Assembly (NCBI RefSeq): GCF_022478115.1
Contig: NZ_JAKGSC010000001.1
Location: 62,001-126,000, forward strand
Direction of reading: 5' to 3'
Length of the DNA stretch: 64,000 bases
Origin: Tenacibaculum aquimarinum
GTDB lineage: Bacteria; Bacteroidota; Bacteroidia; Flavobacteriales; Flavobacteriaceae
In this document: positions 16,462 to 26,926 of the stretch, piece after piece
How positions within the stretch are numbered: the first letter of the stretch is position 1
Layout of the letters: each line of letters starts with the position of its first letter
Program-made: the position numbers and the translations under genes
The notes under the pieces: generated by a model
What the model was told of the DNA's origin: nothing
The model's input: the letters and a program-made list of their open reading frames with translations, nothing else
The model's database searches: none

Positions 16462-17748
16462 TTATCTATTAGAGATATCTTTAAATGCTCTATAGTTTTC
16501 TCCTGTATATACTTGACGTGGACGTCCAATAGGCTCTTTACCTAAACGCATTTCTCTCCATTGTGCAATCCAACCTGGTAAACGACCTAAAGCAAACATT
16601 ACTGTAAACATTTCTACAGGAATTCCCATAGCTCTATAAATTATACCTGAATAAAAATCTACATTTGGATATAATTTACGTTTTACAAAGTACTCATCAT
16701 TTAATGCTTCTTGTTCTAAACCTTTAGCAATATCAAGAATAGGATCATTAACTCCTAATTCTTTTAAAACTTCATCAGCTGCAACTTTAATAATCTTTGC
16801 ACGAGGATCAAAGTTTTTATATACTCTATGTCCAAAGCCCATTAAACGGAAAGGATCATTTTTATCTTTTGCTTTTGCCATGTACTTCTTAGTATCACCG
16901 CCATCTTCTTTAATTGCTTCTAGCATTTCTAAAACTGCTTGGTTAGCTCCACCATGAAGTGGTCCCCAAAGTGCAGATATTCCTGCAGAAAGAGAAGCAA
17001 ATAAACCTGCGTGAGAAGAACCTACAATTCTTACTGTAGAAGTAGAACAATTTTGCTCGTGATCTGCATGTAAGATTAATAATTTATCTAAAGCATTTAC
17101 TAAAACTTCATTTTGAACATACTCTTCATTAGGTTGTTCAAACATCATTTTTAAAACATTTTCTACGTATCCTAAAGATTTTGATCCATAGTTTAATGGT
17201 AAGCCTTGTTTTTTACGCATAGTCCAAGCTACTAATACAGGGAATTTTCCTAATATTTTAACTACAGAATTATACATATCCTCTTCTGAATCTACATTGA
17301 CAGAGCTAGGATTAAAAGCTGTTAAAGCAGAAGTTAATGAAGATAAAACGCCCATTGGATGCGCATTTTTAGGAAAAGCATCAATGATTTTTTTAATATC
17401 ATCATCTACAATAGACTTATCTTTTATATCTGAATGAAATTTATCTAATTGTTCTTTAGTTGGTAATTCTCCAAAAATTAAAGCATAAGCAACTTCTAAA
17501 AAGTCTGCTTTTTCAGCTAATTCTTCTATAGAATAACCTCTATAACGTAAAATACCTTCTTCTCCATTTAAAAAAGTAATAGCACTTTGGCAAGAACCCG
17601 TGTTTTTATAACCTGGATCTATTGTGGTAATACCACCAGTTGCGCCTCTAAGCGTTTTTATATCAATTGCTACTTCATTTTCTGTTCCTGTAATTAAAGG
17701 AAATTCATATTGATTATCGCCTATTTGTAATTTTGCTATATCTGACAT
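16462..17748 (-). CDS. gltA: citrate synthase
   Basis: 428-aa cytosolic enzyme condensing acetyl-CoA with oxaloacetate to citrate, first step of the TCA cycle. Landmarks: N-terminal small domain, TIDPGYKNTGSCQSAITF (~60-77), FLNGEEGILRYRGYSIEELA (~79-98), the catalytic His in GPLHGGANQAVLEML (~270), GFGHRVYKNFDPRAKI (second catalytic His, ~312) and the catalytic Asp in the NVDFYSGIIYRAMG segment (~369). The length and N-terminal domain match the hexameric bacterial type II enzyme. It is a single gene between two stem-loop terminators. A near-consensus box TATCTTCG (17790-17783, minus strand) is a possible promoter. Confidence 0.97.
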   Translation of the reverse strand: MSDIAKLQIGDNQYEFPLITGTENEVAIDIKTLRGATGGITTIDPGYKNTGSCQSAITFLNGEEGILRYRGYSIEELAEKADFLEVAYALIFGELPTKEQLDKFHSDIKDKSIVDDDIKKIIDAFPKNAHPMGVLSSLTSALTAFNPSSVNVDSEEDMYNSVVKILGKFPVLVAWTMRKKQGLPLNYGSKSLGYVENVLKMMFEQPNEEYVQNEVLVNALDKLLILHADHEQNCSTSTVRIVGSSHAGLFASLSAGISALWGPLHGGANQAVLEMLEAIKEDGGDTKKYMAKAKDKNDPFRLMGFGHRVYKNFDPRAKIIKVAADEVLKELGVNDPILDIAKGLEQEALNDEYFVKRKLYPNVDFYSGIIYRAMGIPVEMFTVMFALGRLPGWIAQWREMRLGKEPIGRPRQVYTGENYRAFKDISNR

Positions 17749-17870
17749 TTTCTAAACTTATTTTTAATATTGAAGTGAGCCACGAAGATACCAAATTTAA
17801 AGGATTTTAAAAATATCCTAACATAGATTTTTAGTATCTTGAAATTGTTTCTTTCTATTCATTAAATTCA

Positions 17871-17911
17871 TAAAAAAAACCTCACTTTTCTATAGATAGA
17901 ATGTGAGGTTT
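17871..17911 (-). terminator. terminator of eno
   Basis: AAACCTCAC (17877-17885) pairs with GTGAGGTTT (17903-17911); on the minus strand it is followed by a T run (17880-17871). It lies 20 nt after the enolase stop. Confidence 0.85.
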
Positions 17912-17931
17912 ATAAATTTATTTAATTTAAT

Positions 17932-19236
<1,305 letters not shown>

Positions 19237-19301
19237 TTACTTGCAATTTAATAAAAGCTTGGTTTTATTCTATTTTTTAAATGTAATTTCTACGAAAACG
19301 T

Positions 19302-20420
19302 TTACGCTTGTACCTGTTTTGCCTTTTTTATATTCTCTATAAATTGATCAAATAAATATTCCGAATCGTGTGGTCCTGGGCTTGCTTCTGGGTGATATTG
19401 TACAGAAAATACATTTTTAGAATTCATTTTAATACCTGCAACTGTATTATCATTTAAATGTACATGTGTAATTTCTACATCGGAATGTGCCTCAGTTTCT
19501 TCTCTATTTATAGCAAAACCATGATTTTGAGAAGTTATTTCTCCCTTACCTGTTAATAGGTTTTTTACTGGGTGATTGATTCCTCTATGTCCATTATGCA
19601 TTTTGTAGGTTGAAATTCCGTTTGCTAACGCAATGACTTGATGTCCTAAACAAATTCCAAATAAAGGAGAATCACTCTTTATAATTTCTTTTGCAGTTTT
19701 AATCGCATCGGTTAAAGGTTCTGGATCTCCAGGACCATTTGAAATAAAATAACCATCTGGATTAAATGAGCTTAATTCTTCGAAACTTGAATTATAAGGA
19801 TACACCTTAACATATGCTCCTCTTTTTACTAAGTTTCTTAAAATATTCTTTTTAATTCCAATATCTAAAGCTGCTATTTTAATTTCAGATTTTTCATCAC
19901 CAACAAAATAAGGTTCATTTGTAGAAACTTTAGAAGCTAGTTCTAAACCTTCCATATTTGGAGTTCCTGCTAATTGTTTTTTTAATTCATCAATGTTATC
20001 AACTTCAGTAGAAATAATAGCATTCATTGCACCATTATCTCTAATGTATGATACAAGTGCACGAGTATCTACATCTGATATAGCTACTAAATTATGTTTT
20101 GTAAACCAGTCTAATAAATTTCCATCAGAATCTACACGAGAGTGAGTAAAACTAAAGTTACGGCAAATTAATCCTGAAATTTTAATTCCATCAGATTCTA
20201 CTTCGTTATTATTAATTCCGTAGTTACCAATATGTGCGTTGGTTGTTACCATTAACTGTCCAAAATAAGATGGATCAGTAAATATTTCTTGGTAACCAGT
20301 CATACCTGTATTAAAACAGATTTCTCCAGTAGATGTTCCTTCTATTCCTACAGATTTTCCATAAAAAATGGTTCCATCTGCTAATAAAACTAGTGCTTTT
20401 TTACGTGATTGATATTTCAT
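19302..20420 (-). CDS. carA: carbamoyl-phosphate synthase small subunit
   Basis: 372-aa glutaminase subunit that supplies ammonia to CarB for carbamoyl phosphate, a precursor of arginine and pyrimidines. The N-terminal CPSase_sm domain (LLADGTIFYGKSVG, then GEICFNTGMTGYQEIFTDPSY, ~31-50) precedes a class I glutamine amidotransferase domain. That domain has the nucleophile Cys in SPLFGICLGHQVIALA (~255) and the His/Glu pair in FSVQYHPEASPGPHDSEY (~340). The oxyanion segment SNGPGDPEPL is intact. carB is not adjacent, as is often the case in flavobacteria. It lies after the rplQ terminator with its own -7 box 29 nt before the ATG. Confidence 0.96.
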   Translation of the reverse strand: MKYQSRKKALVLLADGTIFYGKSVGIEGTSTGEICFNTGMTGYQEIFTDPSYFGQLMVTTNAHIGNYGINNNEVESDGIKISGLICRNFSFTHSRVDSDGNLLDWFTKHNLVAISDVDTRALVSYIRDNGAMNAIISTEVDNIDELKKQLAGTPNMEGLELASKVSTNEPYFVGDEKSEIKIAALDIGIKKNILRNLVKRGAYVKVYPYNSSFEELSSFNPDGYFISNGPGDPEPLTDAIKTAKEIIKSDSPLFGICLGHQVIALANGISTYKMHNGHRGINHPVKNLLTGKGEITSQNHGFAINREETEAHSDVEITHVHLNDNTVAGIKMNSKNVFSVQYHPEASPGPHDSEYLFDQFIENIKKAKQVQA

Positions 20421-20448
20421 TGGGTGTGTTGTGTTGTTGTGTTTGTTG

Positions 20449-20456
20449 CAAAAATA
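20449..20456 (-). promoter_or_regulatory. -7 box of carA
   Basis: TATTTTTG on the minus strand (20456-20449), followed by C. The upstream promoter half would fall within the rplQ terminator hairpin, and no TTG is seen at 17-23 nt. Confidence 0.5.
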
Positions 20457-20494
20457 ATATAAAAAAAAGGATAAACTAAATAGTTTATCCTTTT
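20457..20494 (-). terminator. terminator of the ribosomal supercluster (after rplQ)
   Basis: Perfect 14-nt arms at 20465-20478 and 20481-20494 (core GGATAAAC/GTTTATCC), with a T run on the minus strand. It ends transcription of the S10-spc-alpha cluster and abuts the carA -7 box. Confidence 0.9.
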
Positions 20495-20522
20495 GTATAT
20501 GTGAATTATAAAAATTTCATTT

Positions 20523-21005
20523 TTATTCTTCAGTTTTCTCTTCAGTCTTTGTATCAACTGATTCAACTGCTGCTTCAGCTTTGTTTCCTCCACGACGGCT
20601 ACGACGAGTAGTTTTCTTAGCTTTGTTTCCTTTAGGGTTGTATAATTCGTTGTAATCAACTAATTCTACCATTGCCATTGGAGCGTTATCTCCTTGACGG
20701 TTTCCTAATTTGATAATACGAATATATCCTCCTGGACGATCAGCAACTTTAACAGATATTTCTTTGAATAATTCTGTTACAGCATGTTTATCGCGTAAGT
20801 AACTAAATACTGTTCTACGATTGTGTGTTGTATCTGATTTAGACTTAGTAATTAAAGGCTCTATATACTGACGTATAGCTTTAGCTTTTGCTACTGTTGT
20901 GTTAATACGCTTGTGCTCTATTAAAGAACATGCCATATTTGCTAACATTGCTTTTCTATGCGCTGTTTGCCTTCCTAAATGATTAAATTTCTTTCCGTGT
21001 CTCAT
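20523..21005 (-). CDS. rplQ: 50S ribosomal protein L17 (bL17)
   Basis: 160-aa bacterial-specific large-subunit protein near the peptide exit tunnel. It opens [21 protein letters not shown], with the core ending near residue 128 ([24 protein letters not shown], then LVDYNELY). Beyond this is a ~32-residue low-complexity tail, first basic ([16 protein letters not shown]), then acidic and Glu-rich. E. coli L17 has 127 residues, so the tail is an extension of a kind common in Bacteroidota. It is the last gene of the ribosomal cluster and is followed by a strong terminator. The 61-nt gap to rpoA contains a small stem-loop. Confidence 0.97.
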   Translation of the reverse strand: MRHGKKFNHLGRQTAHRKAMLANMACSLIEHKRINTTVAKAKAIRQYIEPLITKSKSDTTHNRRTVFSYLRDKHAVTELFKEISVKVADRPGGYIRIIKLGNRQGDNAPMAMVELVDYNELYNPKGNKAKKTTRRSRRGGNKAEAAVESVDTKTEEKTEE

Positions 21006-21066
21006 GACCTTTGTGTGTTTGCTTTCATCTTGCTACTACTTATTATAAGGAGCAAAATATGAAAGG

Positions 21067-22059
21067 TTAATCTTTATCTAATTTGTATTTACTTAAGTCC
21101 ATTCCAAAACTTAGGCTTTTATTTATCACTAACTCTTCTAATTCAGTTAATGATTTTTTACCAAAGTTTCTAAACTTCATTAAATCGCTTTTGTTAAATG
21201 ATACTAAGTCTCCTAGAGTATCTACTTCTGCAGCTTTTAAACAGTTTAATGCACGTACAGATAAATCCATATCGATTAAACGAGTTTTAAGCAACTGACG
21301 CATATGTAATGATTCCTCATCATATGTTTCAGTTTGTGCAATTTCATCTGCCTCTAAAGTGATACGCTCATCAGAGAATAACATAAAGTGGTGGATTAAA
21401 ATTTTAGCTGCTTCTGTTAATGCATCTTTAGGGTTAATAGAACCGTCTGTGTCAATATCGAAAACTAATTTTTCGTAATCTGTTTTTTGTTCTACTCTAA
21501 AGTTTTCTACTGCATATTTTACATTCTTTATAGGAGTGTAAATAGAATCAGTAAAAATAGTACCTAAAGGAGCATTTGCCTTTTTATTTTCTTCTGCTGG
21601 AACAAATCCTCTACCTTTTTCGATAGTGATTTCGGCGTTAAACTTTACCGATTTATCCATATTACAAATAACTAAATCTGGATTTAAAACTTGAAATCCT
21701 GAAGTAAATTTTTGTAAATCACCAGCTGTAAGCTGATCTTGACCTGATACTGAAATTGATACAGTTTCTCTATCAGACTCTTCTATTTGTTTCTTAAAAC
21801 GAACTTGTTTTAAGTTTAAGATAATTTCTGTTACGTCTTCTACAACACCTTTAATTGTTGAAAATTCGTGCTCAACACCATCAACTCTTAATGATGTAAT
21901 TGCAAAACCTTCTAAAGATGATAATAAAACTCTACGTAAAGCATTACCTACAGTTAAACCAAAACCAGGTTCTAGAGGTCTGAATTCAAATCTACCAGAA
22001 AAATCTGTAGATTCGATCATAATAACTTTATCGGGCTTTTGAAAATTTAAAATTGCCAT
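21067..22059 (-). CDS. rpoA: DNA-directed RNA polymerase subunit alpha
   Basis: 330-aa subunit that dimerises to start RNA polymerase assembly. The alpha-NTD (~1-235) has the usual [28 protein letters not shown] segment (~22-49), with the conserved NALRRVLL helix. A linker (~235-255) leads to the alpha-CTD (~260-330) with helix-hairpin-helix elements in [21 protein letters not shown] and [15 protein letters not shown]. The length fits the family. It lies between rpsD and rplQ, as in other bacteria. The 96-nt gap to rpsD can fold into a stem with a large internal loop. Confidence 0.98.
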   Translation of the reverse strand: MAILNFQKPDKVIMIESTDFSGRFEFRPLEPGFGLTVGNALRRVLLSSLEGFAITSLRVDGVEHEFSTIKGVVEDVTEIILNLKQVRFKKQIEESDRETVSISVSGQDQLTAGDLQKFTSGFQVLNPDLVICNMDKSVKFNAEITIEKGRGFVPAEENKKANAPLGTIFTDSIYTPIKNVKYAVENFRVEQKTDYEKLVFDIDTDGSINPKDALTEAAKILIHHFMLFSDERITLEADEIAQTETYDEESLHMRQLLKTRLIDMDLSVRALNCLKAAEVDTLGDLVSFNKSDLMKFRNFGKKSLTELEELVINKSLSFGMDLSKYKLDKD

Positions 22060-22082
22060 TTTTTTCTTCTTTTTAATTGTTA

Positions 22083-22136
22083 TTCAGTTGCGCGGTTTAT
22101 AAGTGTGAAGAATTACGAATAAACCCTTTGGCTGAA
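22083..22136 (-). ncRNA. candidate structured RNA between rpsD and rpoA
   Basis: On the minus strand TTCAG/CTGAA (22136-22132 with 22087-22083) encloses a symmetrical 6x6 internal loop and an inner stem GGTTTAT/ATAAACC (22125-22119... with 22100-22094). The fold fills most of the 96-nt gap. It could be a regulatory or processing element; no known family was recognised. Confidence 0.35.
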
Positions 22137-22155
22137 TTTCAATATTATTAATTTA

Positions 22156-22761
22156 TTACTTAGAATATAATTCTACGATTAATTGTTCTTTGAACGTTTC
22201 TGGGATTTGTAATCTTTCTGGAGCTTTTACAAAAGTTCCAGATTTTTGATCGTTGTTCCAAGTTAACCATTCATAAACAGCACTGTTAGACGCTAAAGCA
22301 TCTTCAATTGCTACTAATGATTTAGATTTTTCTCTTACAGCGATTACATCTCCTGCTTGCACAGAATAAGAAGGGATATTTACAATCTCTCCGTTTACAG
22401 TAATGTGACGGTGAGAAACTAATTGACGAGCTCCACTTCTAGATTTTGAAACACCTAAACGGTATACAACATTATCTAAACGAGATTCACAAAGTTGTAA
22501 TAAAACTTCACCTGTAATACCTCCAGCAGCTTGTGCTTTCTTAAATAAATTACTGAATTGACGCTCTAATATACCATAAGCATATTTAGCTTTTTGCTTC
22601 TCCATTAACTGAGTTGCATATTCAGATTTTTTACCTCTTCTTCTAGCATTTCCATGCTGTCCTGGTGGGTAATTTCTTTTTTCGAAGTTTTTATCATCTC
22701 CGAAGATTGCTTCGCCAAATTTACGAGCAATTTTAGTTTTTGGTCCTGTATATCTTGCCAT
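22156..22761 (-). CDS. rpsD: 30S ribosomal protein S4 (uS4)
   Basis: 201-aa primary 16S rRNA-binding protein of the small-subunit body; in many bacteria it also represses its own operon. Visible: [20 protein letters not shown] at the N-terminus, a basic stretch [20 protein letters not shown] (~31-50), and the S4 RNA-binding domain [20 protein letters not shown] (~93-112) with [16 protein letters not shown]. No Cys4 zinc knuckle is present, so this is the zinc-free form. It is separated from rpsK by an 82-nt gap that can fold into nested stems, a plausible site for S4 feedback. Confidence 0.97.
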   Translation of the reverse strand: MARYTGPKTKIARKFGEAIFGDDKNFEKRNYPPGQHGNARRRGKKSEYATQLMEKQKAKYAYGILERQFSNLFKKAQAAGGITGEVLLQLCESRLDNVVYRLGVSKSRSGARQLVSHRHITVNGEIVNIPSYSVQAGDVIAVREKSKSLVAIEDALASNSAVYEWLTWNNDQKSGTFVKAPERLQIPETFKEQLIVELYSK

Positions 22762-22775
22762 TTCTTTTTGTTTTT

Positions 22776-22825
22776 GATAGGGATTATGAATTAAGGCTTA
22801 ATCCTTCGATAATCTAATTCCTATC
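22776..22825 (-). ncRNA. candidate structured leader between rpsK and rpsD
   Basis: Three nested stems on the minus strand: GATAGG with CCTATC (outer, 22825-22820 and 22781-22776), GATTAT with ATAATC (22814-22809 and 22787-22782) and AAGG with CCTT (inner, 22806-22803 and 22796-22793). It lies in the 82-nt gap just upstream of rpsD. A role in S4 autoregulation is inference from position only. Confidence 0.4.
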
Positions 22826-22843
22826 TATTAAAATAATTAATTA

Positions 22844-23227
22844 TTATACTCTTCTTCTCTTTGGTGGACGACATCCGTTGTGAGGCATTGGAGTAACATC
22901 AATAATTTCTGTTACTTCGATACCTGCATTGTGGATAGATCTGATCGCAGATTCTCTACCGTTTCCAGGTCCTTTAACATACACTTTTACTTTACGTAAA
23001 CCTGCTTCTTTAGCTGGTGCCGCACAGTCTTCTGCTGCTAATTGAGCTGCATAAGGAGTGTTCTTTTTAGAACCTCTAAAGCCCATTTTTCCTGCAGATG
23101 ACCAAGAGATTACATCTCCTTTTTTGTTTGTTAAAGAAATAATAATATTGTTAAAAGATGCAGTTACGTGCGCTTCTCCAACAGATTCTATTATAACCTT
23201 ACGTTTTTTTGAACTTGATTTTGCCAT
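22844..23227 (-). CDS. rpsK: 30S ribosomal protein S11 (uS11)
   Basis: 127-aa protein of the small-subunit platform, next to the mRNA exit and the S1/S21 region. It starts after a basic tail ([12 protein letters not shown]) with [21 protein letters not shown], then [20 protein letters not shown] (~45-64) and the C-terminal signature [18 protein letters not shown]. Length matches E. coli S11 (129 aa). It is 80 nt from rpsM and 82 nt from rpsD, wider gaps than elsewhere in the cluster. Confidence 0.97.
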   Translation of the reverse strand: MAKSSSKKRKVIIESVGEAHVTASFNNIIISLTNKKGDVISWSSAGKMGFRGSKKNTPYAAQLAAEDCAAPAKEAGLRKVKVYVKGPGNGRESAIRSIHNAGIEVTEIIDVTPMPHNGCRPPKRRRV

Positions 23228-23307
23228 AATTTTTAAGTTTTAGTAATTTAGTTTTCTAACTTAAAAGTTTAATAACTTCTATTAGATCTTTATTACTTTA
23301 TCTAACT

Positions 23308-23673
23308 TTATTTTTTCTTGTTAGCTACAGTTTTACGCTTACCTTTTCTTGTACGAGAGTTGTTTTTAGTTCTCTGACCTCTTAAAGGGAGACTCATTCT
23401 GTGACGAATTCCTCTTTGACATCCGATATCCATTAAACGTTTAATGCTTATCTGAACTTCAGAACGTAATTCACCTTCAATAGTGAATGTACCTACTTGT
23501 TCACGGATTGCCGCGATTTGATCATCTGACCAATCTTGAACCTTTACACTTTCGTCAATTTTTGCGTTAGCTAAAATTTCTTGTGCTCTACTTTTTCCTA
23601 TTCCAAAGATGTACGTTAATGAAATAACACCTCTTTTATTCTTAGGAATATCAATACCTGCTATTCTTGCCAT
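23308..23673 (-). CDS. rpsM: 30S ribosomal protein S13 (uS13)
   Basis: 121-aa protein of the small-subunit head, contacting tRNA and forming bridges with L5. It opens [24 protein letters not shown]; the helix-two-turn-helix region [16 protein letters not shown] (~25-40) and the basic tail [27 protein letters not shown] follow (split here at about residue 93). Its start codon shares one base with the rpmJ stop (TAATG), so the two are translationally coupled. Confidence 0.97.
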   Translation of the reverse strand: MARIAGIDIPKNKRGVISLTYIFGIGKSRAQEILANAKIDESVKVQDWSDDQIAAIREQVGTFTIEGELRSEVQISIKRLMDIGCQRGIRHRMSLPLRGQRTKNNSRTRKGKRKTVANKKK

Positions 23674-23789
23674 TACCCTTGTCTTTGTTTAAATCTAGGA
23701 TTTTGTTTATTAATTACGTATAATCTACCTTTTCTGCGAACTATTTTGCAGTCGGCACTTCTTTTCTTAATAGATGCTCTTACTTTCAT
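23673..23789 (-). CDS. rpmJ: 50S ribosomal protein L36 (bL36), zinc-free form
   Basis: 38-aa protein too short for a usual length cut-off: [20 protein letters not shown] then [18 protein letters not shown]. The KVRASIKKR start and KQRQG end are diagnostic. The zinc-ribbon ligands of classical L36 (Cys-x2-Cys, Cys, His) are reduced to a single Cys14; the others are replaced by Ser, Asn and Arg, so it cannot bind zinc in the usual way. The gene lies between infA and rpsM, its normal place. It overlaps rpsM by one base (TAATG) and starts 30 nt after infA ends. Confidence 0.95.
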   Translation of the reverse strand: MKVRASIKKRSADCKIVRRKGRLYVINKQNPRFKQRQG

Positions 23790-23819
23790 CGTTTTAAACT
23801 TTATATAAATATTAAAGAA

Positions 23820-24035
23820 TTAATATCTATAGGTTATTCTTGCCTTTGTTAAATCATAAGGACTCATTTCTAACTTTACTTTGTCTCCAGGTAAAAGTTT
23901 TATATAATGCATACGCATTTTACCAGAAATGTGTGCTGTTACAATATGTCCGTTTTCTAACTCTACACGAAACATAGCATTAGACAATGCCTCTGTTATG
24001 CTTCCGTCTTGTTGAATTGCTGGTTGCTTAGCCAT
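23820..24035 (-). CDS. infA: translation initiation factor IF-1
   Basis: 71-aa S1/OB-fold protein that occupies the ribosomal A site during initiation, working with IF-2 and IF-3. The sequence [20 protein letters not shown], then [20 protein letters not shown] and ITYRY at the C-terminus, matches IF-1 over its whole length (E. coli 72 aa). It lies 4 nt after secY and 30 nt before rpmJ, as in many bacteria. Confidence 0.97.
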   Translation of the reverse strand: MAKQPAIQQDGSITEALSNAMFRVELENGHIVTAHISGKMRMHYIKLLPGDKVKLEMSPYDLTKARITYRY

Positions 24036-24039
24036 CCTT

Positions 24040-25362
24040 TTATAATGATTTTCTATTAGTATTACCTGTCTTCATTAAACCATCATAATGGCTATTTAGC
24101 AAGTAAGCGTTAATTTGTTGTAGAGTATCAATTGCTACTCCTACCATAATAATTAACGATGTTCCTCCATAAAATAGCGCCCAATTTTGTTGTACTCCAA
24201 ATTGATATGCTACTGCTGGTAAAATAGATAAGGCAGCCAAGAAAATTGAACCTGGTAAGGTAATTCTTGATAATACTGAATCTAATCTATCTGCTGTATC
24301 CTTTCCTGGTCTAATACCTGGAATAAAACCTCCGCTTCTTTTTAAACCTTGAGCCATTTCATCTGTACGAACCGTAATGGCAGTATAGAAATAACTAAAG
24401 ATTATAATTAATAATGCGAAGATTACGTTATACCACAATCCGTTAATGTCTTGTAAACTAGCTAAAGCTGGAAAACGTTGCGCTAATGCAATTGGCAAAA
24501 ACATAATTGCTTGTGCAAAAATGATTGGCATTACACCTGCTGCGTTTAACTTTAATGGGATATAATCTCTTGATCCTGCTACATTAGAAATACTTCCTGC
24601 AACTGTTCTTCGGGCATATTGTACTGCAATCTTACGAACTGCTGTTACCAGTAACACGGTTAAGAGAATTACTACAAACCAAATAATGATTTCAATTAAA
24701 ATCATCATTACTCCACCTGCACCTGCGTTTGTTGTTTTAGAAACAAACTCTTGTAAAAATGCCGCTGGAAAGTTAGCGATAATACCTACAGTAATTAATA
24801 ACGAAATACCGTTACCAACTCCTTTATCGGTAATACGCTCACCTAACCACATAGCAAATATAGTACCTGCACTTAATAAGATTATTGATGAAACCCAAAA
24901 AGTAGCACCACCAACTAAAAATGCAGATTCTGGTAAACCAAATTGCGTTTTAATTGCTGTGATGTATGTTGGCGCTTGAAACAATGTAATTAAAATTGTT
25001 AACCAACGTGTTATTTGTGTAATTTTCTTACGACCACTTTCACCATCTTTTTGTAGTTTTTGTAAATAAGGAATTGCTATTCCCATTAATTGTACTACAA
25101 TAGATGCCGAGATATATGGCATAATACCCAAAGCCATTACAGATGCTCTTGCAAAAGCTCCTCCTGTAAATGCATTTAAAATTCCTAAAAGACCAGAAGA
25201 TGTACCCTCTTTTAATGCTGAAAGTTGTAATGGATCTATACCAGGTAATGGTACAGCTGCCATAAAACGATAAACAGCAATTAAACCGATTGTAAGAAGA
25301 ATTTTGTTTTTCAATTCTTCAATCTTAAATATGTCTCTTAAAGTATTTATAAAATTCATCAT
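24040..25362 (-). CDS. secY: preprotein translocase subunit SecY
   Basis: 440-aa, ten-helix channel subunit of the SecYEG translocon in the inner membrane. TM1 is near [21 protein letters not shown] (about 23-43); a plug-like segment follows ([20 protein letters not shown]). Ten hydrophobic segments can be traced. The conserved cytosolic loop with the arginine needed for SecA and ribosome binding is in the [20 protein letters not shown] region (split at ~345-364). The start could be either of two adjacent ATGs. It is 12 nt after rplO, in the spc segment as expected. Confidence 0.97.
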   Translation of the reverse strand: MMNFINTLRDIFKIEELKNKILLTIGLIAVYRFMAAVPLPGIDPLQLSALKEGTSSGLLGILNAFTGGAFARASVMALGIMPYISASIVVQLMGIAIPYLQKLQKDGESGRKKITQITRWLTILITLFQAPTYITAIKTQFGLPESAFLVGGATFWVSSIILLSAGTIFAMWLGERITDKGVGNGISLLITVGIIANFPAAFLQEFVSKTTNAGAGGVMMILIEIIIWFVVILLTVLLVTAVRKIAVQYARRTVAGSISNVAGSRDYIPLKLNAAGVMPIIFAQAIMFLPIALAQRFPALASLQDINGLWYNVIFALLIIIFSYFYTAITVRTDEMAQGLKRSGGFIPGIRPGKDTADRLDSVLSRITLPGSIFLAALSILPAVAYQFGVQQNWALFYGGTSLIIMVGVAIDTLQQINAYLLNSHYDGLMKTGNTNRKSL

Positions 25363-25374
25363 TTACATTTAGTA

Positions 25375-25824
25375 TTATAAACTTACTGCCTCACCTCCAG
25401 CAGCTTCAATAGCAGCTTTAGCGGTAGCAGTATATTTATGAACAGTAATATTTAATTTAGCTTTTAATTCTCCACCACCTAATATTTTAACTAAGTCGTT
25501 CTTACGAACTAAACGGTTTTCTATTAATACTTCTAAATTAACTGTGTCCTCGATTTTTTTAGCGTCAACTAAAGATTGTAATTTATCTAAGTTGATTCCT
25601 ACATATTCTTTACGATTGATGTTTGTGAAACCGAATTTAGGCACACGTCTTTGTAACGGCATTTGCCCACCTTCGAAACCAATCTTACGAGAATATCCAG
25701 AACGAGATTTTTGTCCGTTGTGACCTCTAGTAGCGGTACCACCTTTACCAGAACCTTCACCACGTGCAATTCTCTTAACTTTCTTAACAGATCCTTCTGC
25801 TGGTTTTAAGTTGTGTAAACTCAT
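25375..25824 (-). CDS. rplO: 50S ribosomal protein L15 (uL15)
   Basis: 149-aa large-subunit assembly protein. A glycine/arginine-rich N-terminal extension threads into 23S rRNA: RIARGEGSGKGGTATRGHNG (~19-38), QKSRSGYSRKIGFEGGQMPL (~39-58). The globular C-terminal domain includes ILGGGELKAKLNITVHKYTA (~114-133). Length close to E. coli (144 aa). It lies 13 nt after rpmD and 12 nt before secY. Confidence 0.97.
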   Translation of the reverse strand: MSLHNLKPAEGSVKKVKRIARGEGSGKGGTATRGHNGQKSRSGYSRKIGFEGGQMPLQRRVPKFGFTNINRKEYVGINLDKLQSLVDAKKIEDTVNLEVLIENRLVRKNDLVKILGGGELKAKLNITVHKYTATAKAAIEAAGGEAVSL

Positions 25825-25837
25825 GATTTTTATTGTC

Positions 25838-26020
25838 TTATTTAACTTCTTCTACAGAAATTAAGTGTTTAACTGTATTTACCATACCAATAATAGAAGG
25901 AGTTGCCTCATGTTCTACTGTTTGGTTCATTCTTCGTAAACCTAATGCCTCTAATGTTCTCTTTTGGTTTTTAAGGCGACCGATTTTACTTTTTACTTGT
26001 GTAACTTTAATTTTACTCAT
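25838..26020 (-). CDS. rpmD: 50S ribosomal protein L30 (uL30)
   Basis: 60-aa small protein of the large subunit. [20 protein letters not shown] then [20 protein letters not shown] covers the typical L30 fold, with the conserved [10 protein letters not shown] helix. The length equals the bacterial norm (58-60 aa). It lies 11 nt after rpsE and 13 nt before rplO. A similarly long plus-strand reading frame over the same bases is not a gene. Confidence 0.95.
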   Translation of the reverse strand: MSKIKVTQVKSKIGRLKNQKRTLEALGLRRMNQTVEHEATPSIIGMVNTVKHLISVEEVK

Positions 26021-26031
26021 CGTCTTAAATT

Positions 26032-26553
26032 TTATCCGTTAAAAACTTTCTCTAAAGAAACTCCTCTTTGCTTAGCAATAGTTGCTGCGCTACGTAATTG
26101 TAATAAAGCATTAAAAGTTGCTTTTACAACATTATGAGGATTAGATGATCCTTGAGATTTTGATAATACATCATGTATACCTACAGCGTCTAATACCGCA
26201 CGTACTGCACCACCGGCAATAACTCCTGTACCATGAGAAGCAGGCTTAACAAATACTCTTGCTCCACCAAATTTCCCTTTTTGTTCGTGTGGTAAAGTAC
26301 CATCTAAAATAGGAATTCTAACTAAATTTTTCTTTGCATCTTCAATTGCTTTTGCAATTGCTGAAGCAACATCTTTAGATTTTCCTAAACCATGACCTAC
26401 AACTCCGTTACCATCTCCAACAACAACAATTGCTGAAAAACCAAAAGCTCTACCACCTTTAGTTACTTTAGTTACACGTTGTACGCCTACTAATTTATCT
26501 ACAAGCTCTAATCCGCTTGGTTTTACTCTTTCTACGTTTTTATATCCTTGCAT
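26032..26553 (-). CDS. rpsE: 30S ribosomal protein S5 (uS5)
   Basis: 173-aa protein of the small-subunit body, part of the mRNA entry channel and important for decoding fidelity. The N-terminal double-stranded-RNA-binding-like domain is [20 protein letters not shown] (~19-38), then [20 protein letters not shown] (~39-58). The C-terminal domain includes [40 protein letters not shown]. It lies 11 nt after rplR. Confidence 0.97.
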   Translation of the reverse strand: MQGYKNVERVKPSGLELVDKLVGVQRVTKVTKGGRAFGFSAIVVVGDGNGVVGHGLGKSKDVASAIAKAIEDAKKNLVRIPILDGTLPHEQKGKFGGARVFVKPASHGTGVIAGGAVRAVLDAVGIHDVLSKSQGSSNPHNVVKATFNALLQLRSAATIAKQRGVSLEKVFNG

Positions 26554-26564
26554 AATATAACTTC

Positions 26565-26915
26565 TTAAAATTTTAAACCAGCTTCTCTAGCAGCATCTGC
26601 TAAAACTTTAACTCTACCGTGATATAAATATCCGTTTCTATCAAAAGCAACAGTTTCAACACCTGCTTTAGATGCTTTCTCTGCAATTGCTTTACCAACT
26701 GCTACTGCTGTTTCTGCTTTAGAACTTGCTGTAATTTCTTTATCTCTTGATGATGCAGCTACTAATGTAACACCGTCAACATCATTTATTATTTGAGCAT
26801 AGATTTCTTTGTTACTTCTAAAAACCGTTAATCTTGGTTTTGTAGCTGTACCAGTAACAATTTTTCTAATTCTATGCTTAATACGTTGTCTTCTTTCAAG
26901 CTTTGATAATGCCAT
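26565..26915 (-). CDS. rplR: 50S ribosomal protein L18 (uL18)
   Basis: 116-aa 5S rRNA-binding protein of the central protuberance, acting with L5. Basic N-terminus [18 protein letters not shown], then [20 protein letters not shown] (~27-46) and the C-terminal [26 protein letters not shown], which is highly conserved. Length matches the family (117 aa in E. coli). It lies 11 nt after rplF. Confidence 0.97.
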   Translation of the reverse strand: MALSKLERRQRIKHRIRKIVTGTATKPRLTVFRSNKEIYAQIINDVDGVTLVAASSRDKEITASSKAETAVAVGKAIAEKASKAGVETVAFDRNGYLYHGRVKVLADAAREAGLKF

Positions 26916-26926
26916 AACTCTATAAA

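Noticed and set aside
20417..20659. 80-codon minus-strand open frame overlapping the rplQ end and the carA leader
   Set aside because: It runs out of frame through rplQ's tail, the terminator and the carA promoter, and has no family features.
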